Source: M55B118 sp964501715
Lineage (GTDB): Bacteria; Bacillota_I; Bacilli_A; Izemoplasmatales; Izemoplasmataceae
Assembly (NCBI GenBank): GCA_964501715.1
Contig: CAZCTR010000002.1
Location: forward strand, 1 to 64,000
Direction: 5' to 3'
Length of the DNA: 64,000 nucleotides
Under the pieces are notes generated by a model, which ran no database searches, was not told where the DNA came from, and was given only the letters and a program-made list of their open reading frames with translations. Position 1 is the stretch's first letter. Every line of letters starts with the position of its first letter. Position numbers and translations under genes: made by a program. Positions 15,932 through 25,498 of the stretch are shown in pieces.

Positions 15932-18661
15932 ATGAAGGATTACAAAGACACACTGCACATGCCGAAGACGGATTTCCCCATGCGTGGCAAGCTCGGCAAG
16001 AACGAACCCTCCCGCCAGGCGTTCTGGGAGGAGAACGACATCTATAAGAAACGTCTGAAGAAAAATGAGAAGAACCCCGATTTCGTCATGCCTGACGGCC
16101 CCCCATACGCGAACGGCGACATCCATATCGGGACCGCCTTGAACAAGATCCTGAAAGACATGATTGTGCGCGACAGGAACATGCGCGGTTTCAAGACCCG
16201 CTATCTTCCCGGTTGGGACACGCATGGTCTGCCCATCGAGACTGCGCTCACCAAGCATGAGGGCGTGGACAGGAAGAGCCTTGATACAGCCGAATTCAGA
16301 GAGCTTTGCAAGGATTACGCACTGCGTCAGGTTGACCGTCAGCGCGGCCAGTTCAAGCGGCTCGGGGTCCTCGGTGAATGGGAAAATCCCTACCTCACCT
16401 TGAAACCCCACTATGAGGCGAGTCAGCTCGAGGTATTCGCCGACTTTGTCGAGAAGGGTCTCATTTTCCGCGGCCTCAAACCGATCTTCTGGTCCCCTTC
16501 GAGCGAAACCGCGCTCGCGGAGGCCGAGATCGAGTACCGCGACAAGAAATCCCCTTCGATCTATTGGACGTTCGATGCAGTCGACACGAAGGATTTCGAA
16601 GGCCCGTTCAAATTTTTGGTGTGGACGACCACCCCATGGACCTTGCCCGCGAATCTCGCAACCGCGGTTGCGGATGCGATCGATTACGTCTTCGTCGACA
16701 CCGGGCGTGGCGTCTATCTTATGGCGGAGGCCCTTATGGGCGAACTCAAGGCCAAGCTCGGATTTGAAAAGGCGGACATTGTCCGCCGTGCCAAGGGCAG
16801 CGAACTTGTCGGCATGACCTACAGACACCCTCTTTATGACCGCGTGTCACCGATCGTCTCAGGACATCACGTGACCATCGAAAGCGGGACCGGACTTGTC
16901 CATATCGCACCGGGTCACGGTGAGGACGACTACGTTGTCGGCAAGAACAACGGTCTTGAGGTCCTCTGCCCTGTCGACGGGCGCGGCCACATGACGGCGG
17001 AAGCCGGAAAATACGAGGGCATGTTCGTCGAGAAATGTTCCAAGGAAGTGGTCAAGGACCTCGAAGAGATGGGCCATCTTGAACTGATGGAATGGATGGA
17101 GCACAGCTACCCTCATGACTGGCGGACCAAGCAGCCCGTCATCTTCCGTGCGACCAATCAGTGGTTCGCCTCGATCGAGAAACTCAAGGATGACCTGGTG
17201 AAAGAGGTCAAGAACGTGGAATGGATCCCCTCCTGGGGCCAGACCCGCATGGAGAACATGGTCAAGGACCGTGAATCCTGGTGCATCAGCCGCCAGCGTA
17301 TCTGGGGCGTGCCGATCCCTGTTTTCTATCATGAGAACGGCGAGCCGATCCTAGACGCAAAAGTCGTGCGTCACGTCGCGGGACTTTTCCGCGAACACGG
17401 CTCAAACGTCTGGTTCGAATGGGATGCGCCATCGCTGCTGCCTGAAGGCTACGAAAGCGACAAGTCCCCGAACGGCAACTTCACCAAGGAGACCGACACC
17501 CTCGATGTCTGGTTCGACAGCGGCACAAGCCATAAAGGCGGCATGACCGACCATGGCATGCCGTATCCGGCCGACCTCTATATCGAGGGCTCCGACCAAT
17601 ACAGGGGCTGGTTCAACAGCTCGCTGATCACCGGGGTCGCCTCGAAAGGCAAGGCGCCTTACAGAAGTGTGCTCACACACGGATTCGTCATGGACGAGAA
17701 AGGCCGCAAGATGAGCAAGTCCCTCGGCAATGTCGTCGATCCGAATGATGTCGCGAACTCCCTCGGTGCGGACATTCTCCGCCTCTGGGTGGCGTCGGTG
17801 GACTATCAGGCTGACGTGCGCATCAGCGACCGCATGATGAAACAAGTCACCGAGACCTACAGGAAACTGCGCAACACCATACGTTTCATGCTCGGCCTCC
17901 TCGGGGATTTCGACCCCAAAAGCCATTCTGTGGCATATGATGAGATGCCGGAGACCGACCGTTTCATGCTGAGTGAACTCGACGACCTCACCTTCAAGGC
18001 CAACGAACACTACATCGCTTATCGTTTCGATGATGTGACCCGTGAGGTCACCAAGTTCGTGACGAACCGCCTCAGCGCGTTCTACCTTGATGTGATCAAG
18101 GACATCGTCTACATCGAAGCGAAAGACGCACCTTCGAGAAGAAGCGCCCAGACCGTCGTCTACAAGACTGTGCACGCGCTTTTGAAAATGCTCACGCCCA
18201 TCATCCCGCATACCGCCGAAGAGGCTTACCAGCAGCTTCCCGACCATCCCGAGGAAAGCGTCTATCTCGAGAACATGCCTGAGCGTGCGCATCCGAAGGA
18301 GAAGGCGCTCAAGGACAACTTCAAAGCCTTCCTCGACATCCGCCATGATGTCATGAAGGCCCTCGAGGAAGCCAGGGACGCAAAAACCATCGGCAAGGGC
18401 CTTGAAGCCAAGGTCACCCTGAGCGCAAAGGATGATGCGACGTATGACCTCCTCAAGGATTTCGACCTCGCACGGCTTTTCATCGTCAGCCAGGTCGAGT
18501 TGAGGAAAAACGGCAATGACGGACACGATTTCGACCGCGTGAATGTGAAGGTCGTACCAGCCGAAGGCGAGAAGTGCGAACGCTGCTGGCAGGTTGGGGA
18601 AGTCAATGACGACCATGTCTGTCCACGTTGCGAAAGGGTGCTTCAGGAACAAGGTGATTGA
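15932..18661 (+). CDS. ileS: isoleucyl-tRNA synthetase
   Basis: 909 aa, class I synthetase charging tRNA-Ile. HIGH-type motif GDIHIGTAL is near residue 58, a CP1 editing domain occupies the middle, and KMSKS lies in GRKMSKSLGN. The C-terminal zinc finger has CxxC pairs (CERCWQ and CPRCERV). The start at 15932 matches the family N-terminus (MKDYKDTLHMPKTDFPMR); AGGAG is 11 nt upstream. It follows yggT directly, with no ylmH or divIVA between. Expression is controlled by the T-box leader. Confidence 0.98.
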   Translation: MKDYKDTLHMPKTDFPMRGKLGKNEPSRQAFWEENDIYKKRLKKNEKNPDFVMPDGPPYANGDIHIGTALNKILKDMIVRDRNMRGFKTRYLPGWDTHGLPIETALTKHEGVDRKSLDTAEFRELCKDYALRQVDRQRGQFKRLGVLGEWENPYLTLKPHYEASQLEVFADFVEKGLIFRGLKPIFWSPSSETALAEAEIEYRDKKSPSIYWTFDAVDTKDFEGPFKFLVWTTTPWTLPANLATAVADAIDYVFVDTGRGVYLMAEALMGELKAKLGFEKADIVRRAKGSELVGMTYRHPLYDRVSPIVSGHHVTIESGTGLVHIAPGHGEDDYVVGKNNGLEVLCPVDGRGHMTAEAGKYEGMFVEKCSKEVVKDLEEMGHLELMEWMEHSYPHDWRTKQPVIFRATNQWFASIEKLKDDLVKEVKNVEWIPSWGQTRMENMVKDRESWCISRQRIWGVPIPVFYHENGEPILDAKVVRHVAGLFREHGSNVWFEWDAPSLLPEGYESDKSPNGNFTKETDTLDVWFDSGTSHKGGMTDHGMPYPADLYIEGSDQYRGWFNSSLITGVASKGKAPYRSVLTHGFVMDEKGRKMSKSLGNVVDPNDVANSLGADILRLWVASVDYQADVRISDRMMKQVTETYRKLRNTIRFMLGLLGDFDPKSHSVAYDEMPETDRFMLSELDDLTFKANEHYIAYRFDDVTREVTKFVTNRLSAFYLDVIKDIVYIEAKDAPSRRSAQTVVYKTVHALLKMLTPIIPHTAEEAYQQLPDHPEESVYLENMPERAHPKEKALKDNFKAFLDIRHDVMKALEEARDAKTIGKGLEAKVTLSAKDDATYDLLKDFDLARLFIVSQVELRKNGNDGHDFDRVNVKVVPAEGEKCERCWQVGEVNDDHVCPRCERVLQEQGD

Positions 18662-18686
18662 TTTTACCGACATTTTAAAGTACAAT
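18658..18686 (+). promoter_or_regulatory. promoter of the YczE-deoC-deoD transcript
   Basis: TTGATT (18658-18663, overlapping the ileS stop), 17-bp spacer, TACAAT (18681-18686). Confidence 0.6.
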
Positions 18687-18692
18687 GGTTTA

Positions 18693-18815
18693 TGTGAAAC
18701 GCATTCATTGAACGTCGTCCTGGGGGAAGGGCAAATGAAAAAGTTTCAAGTGGCATGCGACCCGGAACGGGGGTAAGGTCCGCATGACTATCCGAGTCCG
18801 ACAAAAGAGTGATTT
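18693..18815 (+). promoter_or_regulatory. structured 5' leader of unknown class
   Basis: About 125 nt between promoter and gene. CATGCG pairs with CGCATG around an inner CCCG-GAA-CGGG hairpin (roughly 18755-18790). GGTAAGGTC forms an asymmetric internal loop, and a C/G-rich tail (ATCCGAGTCCGAC) could pair back. A 13-codon mini-frame (starts MKKFQVACDPERG, ATG at 18735) overlaps it. The 3' part faintly recalls known riboswitch ends, but no family could be matched by eye. Confidence 0.4.
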
Positions 18816-18818
18816 ATA

Positions 18819-19514
18819 ATGAATCTGACCCACCCCACCAAGACCGCAAATGAGAAAACCGAACATCGGATCATGAGGAAAATCAGCAAGAACGACCTGC
18901 TCCATATGACCCTTTACATGCTTGGCGCCATGGTCATCGCCTTTTCAGTCGTGATGCTTATCAGGAGCGACCTCGGAACCACCCCGTGGGATGTGCTTCA
19001 TGTGGCCCTTGCGACGGTGACACCCCTCACCATTGGCATGGCCACCATCTTTGTCGCGGCCTCGATCACCGCTTTCATCATCTGGGCGCGAAAATCTTGG
19101 CGCTATCTCTTCATAGCGGTTCCGATTGTACTGGTCGGCCTTTTCATAGACCTTTTGGACCTATGGCTATTGGCAGCTTTCGAACCCGAAGGCCTCACCC
19201 GGATGGTCTCGTTCCTCTCCGGAGCGGTGCTCATGCCGCTTGGCGGTGTGCTCCTGATCATCAGCAAGTATCCCGCGGGCGTCTTCGAAGAGCTGATGCT
19301 CGTGCTCATGAAACTGCTCAAGACAAAGAAACTCATCACTGTACGGATCCTTCTCGAACTCTCGCCTGTCGTCATAGGCGTGCTCCTGACAGGATATTTC
19401 GAAGGCACAATCGGTTCACTTTATCTAGGCACCGCGTTCCTGGTGCTCACGACCGGACCGTTCATACAATTATATCTGACCATTATTAGGAGGTCCATTC
19501 ATGAAGATCAATAA
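18819..19514 (+). CDS. YczE/YyaS-family integral membrane protein
   Basis: 231 aa with a ~25-residue polar N-terminus and five to six transmembrane helices. The family hallmark is a segment like RSDLGTTPWDVLHVAL near residue 50. Members are common in Bacillota, are sometimes annotated as transporters, and have no assigned substrate. AAGAGTGAT is a weak ribosome binding site for the ATG at 18819. Overlap of 14 nt with deoC places it in a deoxynucleoside operon. Confidence 0.8.
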   Translation: MNLTHPTKTANEKTEHRIMRKISKNDLLHMTLYMLGAMVIAFSVVMLIRSDLGTTPWDVLHVALATVTPLTIGMATIFVAASITAFIIWARKSWRYLFIAVPIVLVGLFIDLLDLWLLAAFEPEGLTRMVSFLSGAVLMPLGGVLLIISKYPAGVFEELMLVLMKLLKTKKLITVRILLELSPVVIGVLLTGYFEGTIGSLYLGTAFLVLTTGPFIQLYLTIIRRSIHEDQ

Positions 19515-20163
19515 ATTGATCGACCACACTTACCTCAAACCAATCGGCTCCAAGTCCGATATCGACACGATTCTTGAGGAAGCCATCACCTATGATTTCA
19601 AAAGCGTATGCATCAACCCGACATGGGTTGAATACGCCGCGGAGAGTTTGAAGAAATCCGACGTGCTCGTCTGCACGGTCATCGGATTCCCACTCGGCGC
19701 GAGCACCACGCAGACCAAAGTCTATGAGACCAAGGACGCCCTCAAGAACGGCGCCCATGAGATCGACATGGTTCAAAACATCGGCTGGGTCAAGGACGGC
19801 CGCTACGACCTTGTGGAAAAAGAGGTCAAGGCCGTCAAGGAAGAATGCGAGACACACACCCTCAAAGTCATTCTCGAGACATGCTTCCTCGAGAAGGAGG
19901 AAATCGAGAAATCCGCCTATGCCGCCATCAAGGCCGGTGCGGACTTCGTCAAGACGTCCACGGGCTTCGGCAGCGGCGGTGCGACAGTAGAGGATGTCTC
20001 GCTCATGAAGAAAGTCGCTGGCAGCGACAAGGAAGTCAAGGCCAGCGGCGGCGTACGCACCCTCGAGGATTTGAACAGGATGGTCGAGGCCGGAGCGACA
20101 CGCATCGGCGCAAGCAGTGGCGTGGCGCTCATGAAAGGCCAGGCCGGAAAAGAAAACTATTGA
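19501..20163 (+). CDS. deoC: deoxyribose-phosphate aldolase
   Basis: 220 aa. It cleaves 2-deoxyribose 5-phosphate to glyceraldehyde 3-phosphate and acetaldehyde. TIM barrel with the Schiff-base lysine in DFVKTSTGF (Lys ~152) and the second conserved lysine in VKASGG. LIDHTYLKP near the N-terminus is the family signature. TAGGAGG precedes the ATG. It sits between the YczE-like gene and deoD, the usual partner supplying deoxyribose 1-phosphate. A phosphopentomutase gene is not in the window. Confidence 0.98.
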   Translation: MKINKLIDHTYLKPIGSKSDIDTILEEAITYDFKSVCINPTWVEYAAESLKKSDVLVCTVIGFPLGASTTQTKVYETKDALKNGAHEIDMVQNIGWVKDGRYDLVEKEVKAVKEECETHTLKVILETCFLEKEEIEKSAYAAIKAGADFVKTSTGFGSGGATVEDVSLMKKVAGSDKEVKASGGVRTLEDLNRMVEAGATRIGASSGVALMKGQAGKENY

Positions 20164-20182
20164 TTGTCTAGGAGGATAAGTT

Positions 20183-20890
20183 ATGGCAACCCCGCACATC
20201 AAGGCAGAAAAAGGCGATGTGGCAAAAACCGTGCTCATGCCCGGTGACCCTCTCAGGGCGAAATACATCGCTGAGAACTACCTCGAAAATGTCACACGTT
20301 TCAACACCGTCCGCAACATGTTCGGCTACACCGGCACTTACAACGGCCGTCCCATCAGTGTGATGGGCAGCGGCATGGGCATGCCCTCGATTGGCATCTA
20401 TTCGTATGAACTCTACAAGTTCTTCGATGTGGAGAACATCATCCGTGTCGGCTCCGCGGGTGCTTACACCGACGAGCTGAATCTCTATGATGTGTTGCTC
20501 GCGGATAGCGCCTACAGCGAATCGAGTTATGCGCAAGTCCAATCGGGCGACTACAATTCAAGCTACACCTATCCTAGCGACACGCTCAATGAAAAACTCA
20601 AAGCCGCCGCGGAACACTTGAACATCCCGATCCGCACCGGTGTCATCCATTCCAGCGATGTCTTCTATCGCGAGAACCCGGATGATTTCAAGACCATTTA
20701 TAAGAAGCACAAGGCGTTGGCCGTCGAGATGGAATCTTTCGCGCTTTTCCATAATGCCGCCGTCACCGGCAAGAAGGCCGCGTGCCTGCTCACCATCTCC
20801 GATTCCCTCGTGACGAGCGAGGCGACGACAGCGGAAGAACGGCAGACAGCTTTCACGAAAATGATGGAAATCGCGCTATCCCTTGCATAA
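20183..20890 (+). CDS. deoD: purine-nucleoside phosphorylase, DeoD type
   Basis: 235 aa, hexameric trimeric-fold NP-I family. It phosphorolyses purine (deoxy)nucleosides to base plus (deoxy)ribose 1-phosphate. Phosphate site GDPLRAKYIA is near residue 20, base/ribose region SGMGMPS at 64-70, and VEMESFAL carries the ribose-contacting Met-Glu-Ser. The catalytic Asp lies in ISDSLVT. AGGAGG lies 6 nt before the ATG and 19 nt separate it from deoC. A terminator follows directly. Confidence 0.98.
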   Translation: MATPHIKAEKGDVAKTVLMPGDPLRAKYIAENYLENVTRFNTVRNMFGYTGTYNGRPISVMGSGMGMPSIGIYSYELYKFFDVENIIRVGSAGAYTDELNLYDVLLADSAYSESSYAQVQSGDYNSSYTYPSDTLNEKLKAAAEHLNIPIRTGVIHSSDVFYRENPDDFKTIYKKHKALAVEMESFALFHNAAVTGKKAACLLTISDSLVTSEATTAEERQTAFTKMMEIALSLA

Positions 20891-20900
20891 CGACAATAAA

Positions 20901-20924
20901 AAAAGTGCTTCGGCACTTTTTTTT
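20901..20924 (+). terminator. terminator after deoD
   Basis: AAAAGTGC-TTCG-GCACTTTT with a T-run to 20924. The T-run runs straight into the ribosome binding site (GGAGG) of the next gene, so that gene needs readthrough or a promoter inside deoD. Confidence 0.9.
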
Positions 20925-20935
20925 GGAGGCAGCCC

Positions 20936-22168
20936 ATGAATGTAGAGACAGTGAACGGCATCAAAGTCATAAGGACCAAGAAATTCAAGACCGTCAAGGT
21001 CCAGTTAAGGTTTTTCGAACCCCTGAGTGAGAAGACGGTTTCCCAACGCGCGCTCATGCTTGCGATGATGCGCGCGAAAACGAAGGACCATCCTTCAAGA
21101 AGAGCCCTGCAGAATCATCTCGAACGCCTATATGATGCTCAGCTTTCCACCCGAGCGAGCAAGTTCGGCAAAAAGCATGTCGCCGAGGTTGGACTAAGAT
21201 TCATCCATCCGGACTATGTCTCTGAGGCAACCGGCTATCTCGACAAGGTGACGGACACGCTTCGAGCCATCCTTGAACGCCCGCATTTCGACGAAAGAAC
21301 CCTTGATGAGGAGAAACGGTTCCTGAAGGCCCATTTTGCGAGTGAATACGCCAACAAGGATGTCTATGCGTCCAAGCGTTACCAGGAATTCCTGTTCCGT
21401 GACCACCCCTACAGGGTGAGCGCGCTAGGCAGGCCTGAAGATGTCGATTCCGTGACTCTGGACGCCATCACAGAAGCATACCGTGCCATGAAAGCGAACA
21501 CGGTGTTCATCACTGTCGTCGGGGATGTCGACGACGCGCTTTTGGATGCCATTTCCGATAAACTTACACCCTACGTCCCGCAAGTGCCCGCGGATTTGCT
21601 TGTCCGCCATGAATTGAAGGCGAAGGAATCGGTGCTGGAGACATTGAACCTTTCACAGGACCGGCTTTTCATGACGCTCAAAAGCGATGTCTACTACACG
21701 GACAGGGATGTCTACGCGATGCGCGTCCTTGATACGATGCTAGGCGGCGGAAGTGATTCGCTGCTATTCGATTCCGTGCGGGAGAAGCATGGTCTCGCCT
21801 ATCAGGTCCATTCGAGCTATCAGCCGATGACCGGGCTCATCATGGTCATGGCTGGGGTCTCGCACGCCAATGTCGAGAAGACCAAGACGCTGATCCGAAA
21901 AACACGGGATAGCATTGGGGAAGGCACCTTCAGTGATGACGCGCTCCTGATCGCCAAGCAATACCAGAAACAAGCCATCAAACGCAGCTATGACCTGCAG
22001 GGGGCTTTGGCGGCGAAAGCGCTGGTCCACAGTGTCTTCGGGACCCCCATTGACAAGGACACGGTCCTAAGCGAGATCGACAAGGTCACAAGGGACGACA
22101 TCATCCGGCTCGCGAAGTCGCTTGAATTCGTCTTCACCTATGTCCTAGGAGGTAAGACTGATGCGTGA
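20936..22168 (+). CDS. yfmF: M16-family peptidase-like protein YfmF
   Basis: 410 aa. Inverzincin (M16) fold without the zinc motif: no HxxEH is present, so it is the inactive partner. A later-domain motif region like MLGGGSDSLLFDSVREKHGLAYQV is typical. In Bacillus YfmF and YfmH are linked to EF-P 5-aminopentanol modification. It overlaps the YfmH-like gene by 8 nt, and the two presumably form a heterodimer. GGAGG lies 7 nt before the ATG. Confidence 0.9.
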   Translation: MNVETVNGIKVIRTKKFKTVKVQLRFFEPLSEKTVSQRALMLAMMRAKTKDHPSRRALQNHLERLYDAQLSTRASKFGKKHVAEVGLRFIHPDYVSEATGYLDKVTDTLRAILERPHFDERTLDEEKRFLKAHFASEYANKDVYASKRYQEFLFRDHPYRVSALGRPEDVDSVTLDAITEAYRAMKANTVFITVVGDVDDALLDAISDKLTPYVPQVPADLLVRHELKAKESVLETLNLSQDRLFMTLKSDVYYTDRDVYAMRVLDTMLGGGSDSLLFDSVREKHGLAYQVHSSYQPMTGLIMVMAGVSHANVEKTKTLIRKTRDSIGEGTFSDDALLIAKQYQKQAIKRSYDLQGALAAKALVHSVFGTPIDKDTVLSEIDKVTRDDIIRLAKSLEFVFTYVLGGKTDA

Positions 22169-23447
22169 ACACCACTATGAGACACTCAACGAGACATTGC
22201 ACACCTATGAAATCAAGGACCGTCTGAAGGTCTATCACGTGCATAAGCCGGATTCCGCGAAGACGTTCGTGAGTGCGACCGTGCCGCTTGGAAGCGTTCA
22301 TGAAGGGTATCGCGACCATGACGGCACCATCCATCATGTGCCCAGGGGGGTCGCCCATTTTCTCGAACACGCCATGTTCAAAAGGAATGGGGAAGACCTG
22401 TCCAAGGCTTTCGCCCGTGAAGAGGCCTCCATCAATGCGTTCACCGACCACCACGCCACCACATATCTTTTCAGTGCGACCGCCGGGGTCGCAGCGCACA
22501 CCGAGAGACTTCTTCAGATGCTTCTCTTTCCGGAATTGAACGCGGAGACGGTCGAAAAGGAAAAACAGATCATCACCGAGGAACTCAACATGCACAACGA
22601 CGACCCGTTCTACCTTCAATACCGCGGGCTCATGAACAATCTTTATGCCACGCACCCGCTCAAGGATGACATCCTGGGGACCGCTTCCTCAATCGGCTCC
22701 ATGACCCCTGAGGACCTCATGGCGATGCATGAGGCCTACTACGACCCCGTGCGCATGCATGTCGTCGTGGTCGGTAACATCGCCCCAAGCACGCTTCATG
22801 CCCATCTTGAAAAATGCGTTTCATTCCCAGGGTTTTCAAAGAAAACGCCGCTTGAGATTAGAAAAGAGAACGTCAGAACCGTGAATAGCGCTTATGAGCG
22901 CCGCAGCTTCGACATCATGACCCCATCACTGATGATGGGGCTCAAGCTCGGCCCCGAGATCTACGCCTCGAAAGAACCGATCAAACGTTTCCTCACATAT
23001 TCCATTGCGATTGAAGCGCTCCTTGGCTCAACGTCACAGAGATATGAAAGTTTCCTTGAGAATAAACTTGTGAACGATGCATATGACATTGACGTGGTTT
23101 TCGAACCTTCGTATGCGAACATACTGCTTTTTGCGGAGACCGACTATCCCGAGGACCTAAGAGAAGCACTGCTTAAGGTCATCACGGAAGAGGCGCCTAG
23201 AGCGCTCCCGATGGAAGATTTCCTCCGCGTCAAAAGAAGCATGCTGGGTCAATTCATACGGGTCTTCGACAGCAGCGAGAGGCTGGCTGGAGAAATCGCC
23301 GACCACCTTCAGTTCAACCTGCTCTATCACGATCTATTCACAATCCTTGAGTCCGTCACGAAAGAGGCAGTTGACTCGGCGCTTAAAGACCTTGACCCTT
23401 CATCGATCAGCACTTTCGCCGCCCTGCCTTCAAGACATCATAAGTGA
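22161..23447 (+). CDS. yfmH: M16-family zinc metallopeptidase YfmH
   Basis: 428 aa. Active M16 subunit with the inverted zinc motif HFLEH at residues 66-70 and the downstream Glu in EKEKQIITEELNMH. AGGAGG lies 7 nt before the ATG. Translationally coupled to the inactive partner upstream. No efp or efp-modification gene lies beside it, so the physiological substrate is inferred only from the family. Confidence 0.92.
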   Translation: MREHHYETLNETLHTYEIKDRLKVYHVHKPDSAKTFVSATVPLGSVHEGYRDHDGTIHHVPRGVAHFLEHAMFKRNGEDLSKAFAREEASINAFTDHHATTYLFSATAGVAAHTERLLQMLLFPELNAETVEKEKQIITEELNMHNDDPFYLQYRGLMNNLYATHPLKDDILGTASSIGSMTPEDLMAMHEAYYDPVRMHVVVVGNIAPSTLHAHLEKCVSFPGFSKKTPLEIRKENVRTVNSAYERRSFDIMTPSLMMGLKLGPEIYASKEPIKRFLTYSIAIEALLGSTSQRYESFLENKLVNDAYDIDVVFEPSYANILLFAETDYPEDLREALLKVITEEAPRALPMEDFLRVKRSMLGQFIRVFDSSERLAGEIADHLQFNLLYHDLFTILESVTKEAVDSALKDLDPSSISTFAALPSRHHK

Positions 23448-23483
23448 AGCGTTGCATCGCAACGTTTCAGAAAATCCAATAAG

Positions 23484-23515
23484 CGATGACCGGTTACCGG
23501 TCATCGTTTTTTTTT
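23484..23515 (+). terminator. terminator after yfmH
   Basis: CGATGACCGG-TTA-CCGGTCATCG with nine T. A smaller hairpin (CGTTGC-ATC-GCAACG) precedes it at ~23450-23466. Confidence 0.92.
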
Positions 23516-23640
23516 ACCGTTATTGTCACTGTACACTTAAATCACTATGTCTATCGAACATATAAGAATTTCAAAAAAATCCAATAAAATTTGCCGTTCA
23601 GTTGTTTTAAGGGTGAAAGATTAAAAAGGAGGAATCATTT

Positions 23641-25325
23641 ATGAAAAAGTTATTAGCCATGACACTCGCAGCCGTTTTCACCCTGACACTTGCGGCTTGC
23701 GGAGGTGCATTGGAAGACGATGAAGACGCTACATCCTACATGGCACTGGAGATCAACCCCGGTGTTGAGTTCGTCCTTGACGAGGACGGCCATGTAGAGA
23801 GCGTGCTTCTTATCAACGAGGACGCGGAGATCGTGGCCGCAGACCTCGACCTTGTCGGGAAGCCTAGTGACGAGGCACTTGAATTGTTCATCGACGCGGC
23901 CATAGAGACAGGCTATATCGATGTGGACAGCAACGAGAACATCGTCACGGTGACTTCGGACGACGAGGATGAAGAGACCGCGAAGAAGGCCGAGATCGAA
24001 TCCATCCTTGAATCGCGCGCCATCGGCGCGGCGGTCTTCGCAGGCGAGATGAACGAGGAATACCAGGCACTCGCCGAGGAGCATGACATCAGCGTAGGAC
24101 GTGCCCGACTGATCTCTAGAGCGGTCGAGTTCGACGATGACCTCGAATTCGAAGAGGCGCTTGAGATGGACCATGGCGAGATCATGACCATCCTCATCGA
24201 TGAACATCGTGCACAAATGGACGCATTCATCGAGCAACGCAAGGATGAAGCGCTGGAAACCAAGCACGCCATGAAAGAGATGGCTCAGGAGAAAGTGGAA
24301 GCGCATCGCCAAGCGGTTGAAGACGGAGACGTGGGCGCTCCTGATTTCGACCAGATCAGAGACGATGTCGAAGCGAACCTTGAAGACATTCGTTCCCAGT
24401 ATCAGTCCAGAATAGAAGACAGACGCCAGGATNNNNNNNNNNNNNNNNNNNNNNNNNNNNNNNNNNNNNNNNNNNNNNNNNNNNNNNNNNNNNNNNNNNN
24501 NNNNNNNNNNNNNNNNNNNNNNNNNNNNNNNNCCTTGAAGACATTCGTTCCCAGTATCAGTCCAGAATAGAAGACAGACGCCAGGATGCAAGGGAACAGG
24601 CGCCTGAAGACGCTACATCCTACATGGCACTGGAGATCAACCCCGGTGTTGAGTTCGTCCTTGACGAGGACGGCCATGTAGAGAGCGTGCTTCTTATCAA
24701 CGAGGACGCGGAGATCGTGGCCGCAGACCTCGACCTTGTCGGGAAGCCTAGTGACGAGGCACTTGAATTGTTCATCGACGCGGCCATAGAGACAGGCTAT
24801 ATCGATGTGGACAGCAACGAGAACATCGTCACGGTGACTTCGGACGACGAGGATGAAGAGACCGCGAAGAAGGCCGAGATCGAATCCATCCTTGAATCGC
24901 GCGCCATCGGCGCGGCGGTCTTCGCAGGCGAGATGAACGAGGAATACCAGGCACTCGCCGAGGAGCATGACATCAGCGTAGGACGTGCCCGACTGATCTC
25001 TAGAGCGGTCGAGTTCGACGATGACCTCGAATTCGAAGAGGCGCTTGAGATGGACCATGGCGAGATCATGACCATCCTCATCGATGAACATCGTGCACAA
25101 ATGGACGCATTCATCGAGCAACGCAAGGATGAAGCGCTGGAAACCAAGCACGCCATGAAAGAGATGGCTCAGGAGAAAGTGGAAGCGCATCGCCAAGCGG
25201 TTGAAGACGGAGACGTGGGCGCTCCTGATTTCGACCAGATCAGAGACGATGTCGAAGCGAACCTTGAAGACATTCGTTCCCAGTATCAGTCCAGAATAGA
25301 AGACAGACGCCAGGATTCAAGGTGA
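23641..25325 (+). CDS. acidic surface lipoprotein made of ~243-aa identical repeats with RsgI-like domain, interrupted by assembly gap
   Basis: Signal peptide with lipobox LAAC (Cys20). Each repeat starts with YMALEINPGVEF and resembles the extracellular domain of RsgI-type anti-sigma factors (INPxVE, then a helical EEHDISVGRARLISRAV section). It then runs into a very acidic helical tail. Two copies are seen, identical at nucleotide level. Removing the N-gap and the 55-bp duplicated contig ends restores one frame of 509 aa with linker AREQAPE. More copies may be hidden. No sigma-factor gene or cytoplasmic anti-sigma domain is present, so a regulatory role is doubtful. GGAGG lies 8 nt before the ATG. 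Confidence 0.75.
23721..24432 (+). repeat. 712-bp repeat, copy 1
   Basis: Identical by eye to 24605-25316 over 712 bp. Together with the 17-bp linker it makes a 729-bp (243-codon) period, so tandem copies stay in frame. Confidence 0.85.
24433..24532. other. assembly gap (100 N) with 55-bp overlapping ends
   Basis: The last 55 bases before the gap recur exactly as the first 55 after it (24533-24587). A 55-bp overlap is what a k=55 assembly-graph branch leaves. The true gap is either zero or a whole number of 729-bp repeat units. Confidence 0.85.
24605..25316 (+). repeat. 712-bp repeat, copy 2
   Basis: Second copy of the lipoprotein repeat. It diverges from copy 1 only at its borders: the linker CAAGGGAACAGGCGCC upstream and the terminal TCAAGGTGA stop downstream. 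Confidence 0.85.
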
Positions 25326-25367
25326 CAGAATCCTGAAGACCCACACCAAGACACTCCAAAAACCAAT

Positions 25368-25401
25368 CCGCCATCCAAAAGATTTTGGGTGGCGGTTTTT
25401 T
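25368..25401 (+). terminator. terminator after the repeat lipoprotein
   Basis: CCGCCATCCAAAA pairs with TTTTGGGTGGCGG and six T follow. Confidence 0.92.
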
Positions 25402-25498
25402 GAAGTCGTGACTCCAAAACTCCTGAAAAATGTATCTGGATTATTTTCATACATGAAATGCAACCACAAAGGCTTTGTCAAAACTATTGAAGGCGCGC

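Noticed and set aside
13102..18661. Mycoplasma-type genetic code with UGA as Trp
   Set aside because: Many genes (ftsZ, yggT, tgt) end in TGA at the expected C-terminus, and Trp is encoded by TGG.
18735..18776. 13-codon mini-frame as a leader peptide of the YczE operon
   Set aside because: GGGGAAGGG upstream is suggestive, but the peptide has no run of regulatory codons; it is kept only as part of the leader description.
18693..18815. Cobalamin riboswitch upstream of the YczE gene
   Set aside because: GGGGGTAAGG and CCGAGTCCGA recall parts of the cobalamin aptamer, but the leader is too short and the conserved core around GCCACTG is absent.
23721..25316. Two separate lipoprotein genes
   Set aside because: The right-hand copy has no signal peptide, start or ribosome binding site. 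Removing the overlapped gap puts both copies in one frame.
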